Assembly (NCBI GenBank): GCA_024644465.1
Contig: JAHEKY010000014.1
Coordinates: forward strand, 1-35,683
DNA from: Ilumatobacteraceae bacterium
GTDB taxonomy: Bacteria; Actinomycetota; Acidimicrobiia; Acidimicrobiales; Ilumatobacteraceae
DNA length: 35,683 nucleotides
Reading direction: 5' to 3'
Positions 32,003 to 35,683 of this stretch are shown one piece after another. A program made the translations under genes and the position numbers. The notes under the pieces were generated by a model that worked only from the letters and a program-made list of their open reading frames with translations, had not been told where the DNA came from and did no database searches. Numbering within the stretch: the stretch's first letter is position 1; each line of letters opens with the position of its first letter.

Positions 32003-33367
32003 ATGACGACAACGCAGACCAACGTCGACGTGGTGGTGATCGGGCTCGGGCCCGCCGGGGAGGTGATCGGGGGCGACCTCGCCGAGGCCGGCCTGCGCGT
32101 CGTCGGCATCGAGCGCGACCTCGTCGGTGGCGAGTGCCCGTACTGGGGGTGCGTCCCCAGCAAGATGATGATCCGCGCTGCCAACCTCCTCGCCGAGAGC
32201 CGCCGCGTCGGTGACCTGGCCGGTTCGTCGACGACGACGGCGGACTGGGCGCCGGTCGCGCGCCGCATCCGCGAACAGGCCACCGACAACTGGGACGACA
32301 CCGTCGCCGTCGATCGCTTCGTCGGCAAGGGCGGCATCTTCGTCAGAGGCGAGGGCCGCATCACCGCACCGGGCACCGTCGTCGTCGACGACACGACGTA
32401 CGTCGCATCGAAGGGGATCGTCGTCGCCACCGGAACGCTCGCCGCCGTGCCCCCGATCCCCGGTCTCGCCGACACGCCGTACTGGACGAACCACCACATC
32501 GTCGAGACCGAGGAGCTGCCGAGCAGCCTGATCGTGCTCGGCGGCGGCGCCGTCGGCGCCGAGCTGGCGCAGGTGATGGCCCGGTTCGGCGTCGACGTCA
32601 CGGTGATCGAGGGCCTCGACCGGATGCTGCCGCGCAACGAGCCTGAAGTCGGCGACCTCCTCGCGGAGGTGTTCGCCGCCGAGGGAATCGCCGTGCAGAC
32701 CGGCCAGTTCGCCGACTCGATCGGCTACGAGAACGGCGCGTTCTCCGTCCAGATGCCGGACGGCGCCACGCACACGGCCGACAAGCTGTTGGTCGCGACT
32801 GGCCGGCGAACGTTCCTCGAGGAACTCGGTGTCGCGAACATGGGCGTCGACGACAGCACGCAGTTCTTCGACGTCGACGGACGCCAGCGGGTGACCGAGG
32901 GGTTGTGGGCGGTCGGCGACATCGCGGGTGAAGGCCTGTTCACCCACCTCGCGACGCGCCAGGCCGCCGTCGCCGCGGCGGACATCCTCGGCAGGGACGT
33001 CGAGCCATTGAACATGCGCGCGCTGCCTGCCGTGACGTTCACCGATCCGGAGGTCGGCAACGTGGGGTTGACCGAGGCCGAGGCGCGGGACCGAGGGCTC
33101 GACGTCGCAGTCGCGTCCAAGCAGGTCGGCCACACCGCACGCGGCTGGTTGCACGGGGTCGGCAACGAGGGCTTCATCAAGCTCGTCGTCGACCGCAAGG
33201 CGGACGTGCTCGTCGGTGCGACGTCGGTCGGCCCGGTCGGTGGAGAGGTGCTCGGCCTGCTGACACTCGCCGTCCACGGACGGGTCCAGATCGCCACGCT
33301 GCGCTCGATGATCTACGCCTACCCGACCTTCCACAAGGGCGTCGAGGACGCGCTGAACGAGCTCTGA
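32003..33367 (+). CDS. FAD/NAD(P) disulfide oxidoreductase (dihydrolipoamide dehydrogenase/mercuric reductase-like)
   Basis: A 454-residue class I flavoprotein disulfide reductase. FAD-binding GLGPAGE is at residues 14-20. The redox-active pair is Cys45 and Cys50 in GGECPYWGCVPSK. The NAD(P) motif is GGGAVGAELAQ, and AVGDIAGEGLFTHLA is the second FAD motif. The C-terminal interface carries YPTFHKGVEDAL, whose His/Glu pair matches the catalytic base of the family. The N-terminal CPYWGC wording fits actinobacterial oxidoreductases related to mercuric reductase and soluble transhydrogenase rather than a true complex E3. No mercury-binding CC tail. The start at ATG 32003 has GGAGAAG (31989-31995) upstream. 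Its substrate may be a disulfide or quinone. Confidence 0.9.
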   Translation: MTTTQTNVDVVVIGLGPAGEVIGGDLAEAGLRVVGIERDLVGGECPYWGCVPSKMMIRAANLLAESRRVGDLAGSSTTTADWAPVARRIREQATDNWDDTVAVDRFVGKGGIFVRGEGRITAPGTVVVDDTTYVASKGIVVATGTLAAVPPIPGLADTPYWTNHHIVETEELPSSLIVLGGGAVGAELAQVMARFGVDVTVIEGLDRMLPRNEPEVGDLLAEVFAAEGIAVQTGQFADSIGYENGAFSVQMPDGATHTADKLLVATGRRTFLEELGVANMGVDDSTQFFDVDGRQRVTEGLWAVGDIAGEGLFTHLATRQAAVAAADILGRDVEPLNMRALPAVTFTDPEVGNVGLTEAEARDRGLDVAVASKQVGHTARGWLHGVGNEGFIKLVVDRKADVLVGATSVGPVGGEVLGLLTLAVHGRVQIATLRSMIYAYPTFHKGVEDALNEL

Positions 33368-33386
33368 TCGCGCCAAGCCGGTCGCG

Positions 33387-34280
33387 TCAGCGCAGCAGTG
33401 CGACGACGTCGCCGAGCGCCTCGATGCTCGCCGGCACGATCGGGTCGACCACGAGCTGGATGTGCGCCGCGCCCGCGTCGGCGAACTCGCCCAACCGACC
33501 CGCCAGCTCCGACGGCGATCCCTCGAGCGGCGCCCCGCCCTCGGTCGGGTAGTCGCCCATCTGGCGCCCGGTGCCGCCGGGCAGCTTGACGTACACCGCC
33601 GCCGTGGCGTCGATCACGCCCGTCCGGCCGATCGCCGCGATGCGCTCGTCGACGGTCGCCTTCACGGTCGCGAAGCCCGCGGCGGTGTTGCCGTAGTCGC
33701 TCCACCACACGTTCCATGCGGCCACATGCGGCAATGCGATCGCCTGCATCCGTTCGCCGATCGAACCGACGATCAACGGCGGACCTCCCGCCCTCGGCGA
33801 TGGCGGGTGGAGCACCCCGTCGGTGACGTCGTAGTACTCGCCGTGGAAATCGATCGACCCGACGGCGAGCAACGTCCGGATGATCGTGAACGCCTCCTCG
33901 AACCGGCTCACCCGATGGTCGTACGGGAATCCGAAGGCGTCGTACTCCCGCCGATTCCACCCGGCGCCGAGCCCGAGCAACAGCCGCCCGCCCGAGACGG
34001 CGTCGACCGTCGCAGCCATCTTCGCGAGCATCGCCGGGGCGTGGAAGCTCGTCGACGCGACGAGCGGGCCGAGTTCGACCCGCTCGGTCGACGCGGCCAG
34101 CGCGGCGAGCGTCGTCCACGCCTCCCACGGCCCGCGCGGGCCGACCGCGAGGTCATAGAGCAGGTGGTCACCCAGCCAGAGCGAGTCGAATCCGACTTCT
34201 TCAGCGAGGCGGGCCATCGCGATCAGGTCGGGGAAGGCGATCTCGTACTCGACCTCGGGGAGCTGGACGCCGATCTTCAC
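33387..34280 (-). CDS. Luciferase-like (LLM) F420- or FMN-dependent oxidoreductase
   Basis: A 297-residue TIM-barrel protein of the bacterial luciferase superfamily. MKIGVQLPEVEYEIAFPDLI, AEEVGFDSLWLGDHLL, RVELGPLVASTSFHAPAMLA, SGGRLLLGLGAGWNRREYDA then FGFP, and GGPPLIVGSIGERMQAIA are all characteristic of the F420-dependent actinobacterial group. The position of GxGAGWNRRE fits cofactor phosphate binding. Expected to carry out hydride transfer or monooxygenation on an unknown small substrate. It starts at GTG 34280 without an obvious ribosome binding site. It lies 90 bases downstream of the MFS gene on the same strand, so they may be co-transcribed; the gap holds nothing I recognise. Confidence 0.9.
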   Translation of the reverse strand: MKIGVQLPEVEYEIAFPDLIAMARLAEEVGFDSLWLGDHLLYDLAVGPRGPWEAWTTLAALAASTERVELGPLVASTSFHAPAMLAKMAATVDAVSGGRLLLGLGAGWNRREYDAFGFPYDHRVSRFEEAFTIIRTLLAVGSIDFHGEYYDVTDGVLHPPSPRAGGPPLIVGSIGERMQAIALPHVAAWNVWWSDYGNTAAGFATVKATVDERIAAIGRTGVIDATAAVYVKLPGGTGRQMGDYPTEGGAPLEGSPSELAGRLGEFADAGAAHIQLVVDPIVPASIEALGDVVALLR

Positions 34281-34370
34281 GGCTCGTGGGCCCGGAAACG
34301 TTCGCTCATCGGGAGTGACCGTACTGCCGAGCGCGTACGGCCGAGCAGCGCGTCGCGGTGTCGTGGCGAC

Positions 34371-35609
34371 TCACTCGTCGTGGTTCGCAGCCGCCGCCAT
34401 CGCGTCGATGTCGTGGCGGTGCACCACGATCCACAGCGCAGCTGCCGCGCCGAGCTGGGCGAGTGCGCCGACTGCGATCGCCGTCCGAACCGACGTGGCC
34501 GTCGCGATCGCTCCCGCCAGCAGCGAGCCGACGACCATGCTGCCCCGCGTCACCATCCGCCCCGTCGTGTTCACCCGGCCGAGCAGCCGAGGTGGCGTCA
34601 GGCGTTGCTGCAGGGTCCGTGCCGTCGGCATCCACACTCCGAAGGGCAGACCGATCGCGAACCACAGCCCGAACAGCACGGGCAGGCTCGGTGCTGCCGA
34701 CACGGCGAGCAGCAGCGCGGCCTCGACGACGAACGACCCGACGAGCGTCCGGCCGCGGCCGAGCCGGTGACTGACGCGTGTCGCCGCGAGCGAGCCGAGC
34801 ATCGCGCCGAACGCCCCGACGGCGAGGATCACGCCGAACGTCGCCTCCGCCCCGCCGAGGACCTGCGTGGCGAGCAGGACGAGCATCGCGCCCGCGGCGA
34901 CGGCCCCGAAGTTGAACACTGCGATCACGACGGTCATCGGCCCGAGTACCGGATGGTGACGCAACCATCGGAATCCCTCGCCGATCTCGGCCCGCATCGT
35001 GCTGGCCGACCGAGGCAGCGCGGCCGACTTCGGCAGCCGGGCGAACGCGGCGGTCGACGACGCATAGCTCGCCGCGTCGAATGCGAACGGAAGCCATTGT
35101 GCGAGCGCGAAGCCGGCGCCACCGAGCGGCGACCCGACGAACTCGTTCGTCACGATCTCGGTGCTGACGATCCGGCCGTTTGCCCGGTCGAGCTCGTCGC
35201 GTTCCACCAGCGTCGGGACGAGCGCGATCGTTGCCGGGTCGACGAGGATCTCGCCGAACGTGATCGCGAACGCCACGACGTACAGATGCCAGATCGCGGC
35301 GACGTCGGCGACGACGGCGACCATCAGCGCCAGCATGATTCCCGCTCGCGCGAGCTGGACGACGATGATGATCTGCCGGCGCCGCCACCGGTCGACGAGC
35401 GCGCCACCGATCGGCCCGAACACGAGCCACGGCAGGAACTGCGCGGTCGTGATGCTCGCGACGAGGAACGGCGAGGTGGTCAACGTCACCGCGAGCAGCG
35501 GAAGCGCCGCCATCCGCACGCCGTCGCCCGTGTTCGAGATCGCGGACCCCAACCACAACCCGTTGAACGCTCGCCGACTCACGGGGTTCCCGGTGGAAGC
35601 GTGCGCCAC
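34371..35609 (-). CDS. MFS transporter (EntS/drug exporter-like)
   Basis: A 412-residue major facilitator protein with about 12 predicted membrane helices. FNGLWLGSAISNTGDGVRMA and FLPWLVFGPIGGALVDRWRR then RQIIIVVQ form helix 1 and the loop 2-3 signature GxxxDRWxRR of the MFS_3 subgroup, which includes enterobactin and macrolide exporters. LVPTLVERDELDRANGRI is a further hallmark of that subgroup. Substrate is unknown; export of a small hydrophobic compound is typical. It starts at GTG 35609 with no Shine-Dalgarno and an AACACT box six bases upstream. The 74 bases to the window end show no gene. Confidence 0.92.
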   Translation of the reverse strand: MAHASTGNPVSRRAFNGLWLGSAISNTGDGVRMAALPLLAVTLTTSPFLVASITTAQFLPWLVFGPIGGALVDRWRRRQIIIVVQLARAGIMLALMVAVVADVAAIWHLYVVAFAITFGEILVDPATIALVPTLVERDELDRANGRIVSTEIVTNEFVGSPLGGAGFALAQWLPFAFDAASYASSTAAFARLPKSAALPRSASTMRAEIGEGFRWLRHHPVLGPMTVVIAVFNFGAVAAGAMLVLLATQVLGGAEATFGVILAVGAFGAMLGSLAATRVSHRLGRGRTLVGSFVVEAALLLAVSAAPSLPVLFGLWFAIGLPFGVWMPTARTLQQRLTPPRLLGRVNTTGRMVTRGSMVVGSLLAGAIATATSVRTAIAVGALAQLGAAAALWIVVHRHDIDAMAAAANHDE

Positions 35610-35683
35610 CGCACGAGTGTTCCAGATCGAGCCGACGGGCGGGGTGGTACGCGGCGCTGGTGACCTCGGTTCGGCTGCGGCAC

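Noticed and set aside
32003-33367. lpd (E3) or merA as a firm name for the flavoprotein
   Set aside because: It has the class I disulfide reductase motifs, but no E1/E2 genes adjoin it and it lacks mercury-binding Cys at the termini, so a specific symbol is not supported.

Overview
The window is chromosomal DNA from a high-GC Gram-positive bacterium. Codon third positions are almost all G or C, and GTG starts and ATGA start/stop overlaps are common. Several genes appear to have leaderless starts (a TANNNT box six bases before the start codon). An actinobacterium is clear. An Acidimicrobiia (Ilumatobacter-like) origin is my inference from gene content and was not tested. No rRNA, tRNA, CRISPR, IS element or prophage was seen, and no gene-free stretch exceeds about 230 bases.

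Layout. (a) 1-6.3 kb: the 3' end of a 2-oxoacid dehydrogenase E2 gene; a large SARP/BTAD-AAA regulator; an FAD-linked oxidoreductase preceded by a phased 11-bp direct-repeat operator of SARP type; a 45-residue Arg-rich peptide gene; and a tiny Asp/Glu-rich lipoprotein. (b) 6.4-10.2 kb: catabolic enzymes, namely a coupled SDR and crotonase pair, a phytanoyl-CoA dioxygenase and a cystathionine-synthase-like PLP enzyme. (c) 10.3-16.6 kb: the most unusual region. It has a bacterial tubulin-tyrosine-ligase-like ATP-grasp protein and two paralogous ~95-residue peptides sharing an N-terminal half that ends EPEVEGF. Between the two peptides is a tightly coupled operon of an ABC exporter (unusual N-terminal domain, C-terminal cyclic-nucleotide-binding-like domain), a GAF-like protein and a cytosolic subtilisin-like protease. 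A 25-residue peptide gene is coupled to the second paralogue. I read this as a candidate peptide maturation and export system resembling RiPP/bacteriocin exporters, with the S8 protease doing the job normally done by a fused C39 domain.

(d) 16.6-24.8 kb: a sulfotransferase and a histidine-utilisation locus. The minus strand carries hutU, a peptide-deformylase homologue, hutF and hutI; the plus strand carries an IclR-type regulator coupled to hutH. Together they take histidine to urocanate, imidazolonepropionate, formiminoglutamate and N-formylglutamate. No hutG is present, and the deformylase homologue sits where the last enzyme would be expected. The divergent promoter has two TGTC-N7-GACA inverted repeats. 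Both hut arms end in near-identical AT-rich palindromes.

(e) 24.8-35.7 kb: a lipoprotein, 3-hydroxyacyl-CoA dehydrogenase, an alpha/beta hydrolase coupled to metY-type O-acetylhomoserine sulfhydrylase, a 107-bp nested palindromic element, an acyl-CoA thioesterase-like protein, a small secreted protein, a small HTH protein, a VOC protein, a flavoprotein disulfide reductase, an F420/FMN luciferase-like oxidoreductase and an MFS exporter.
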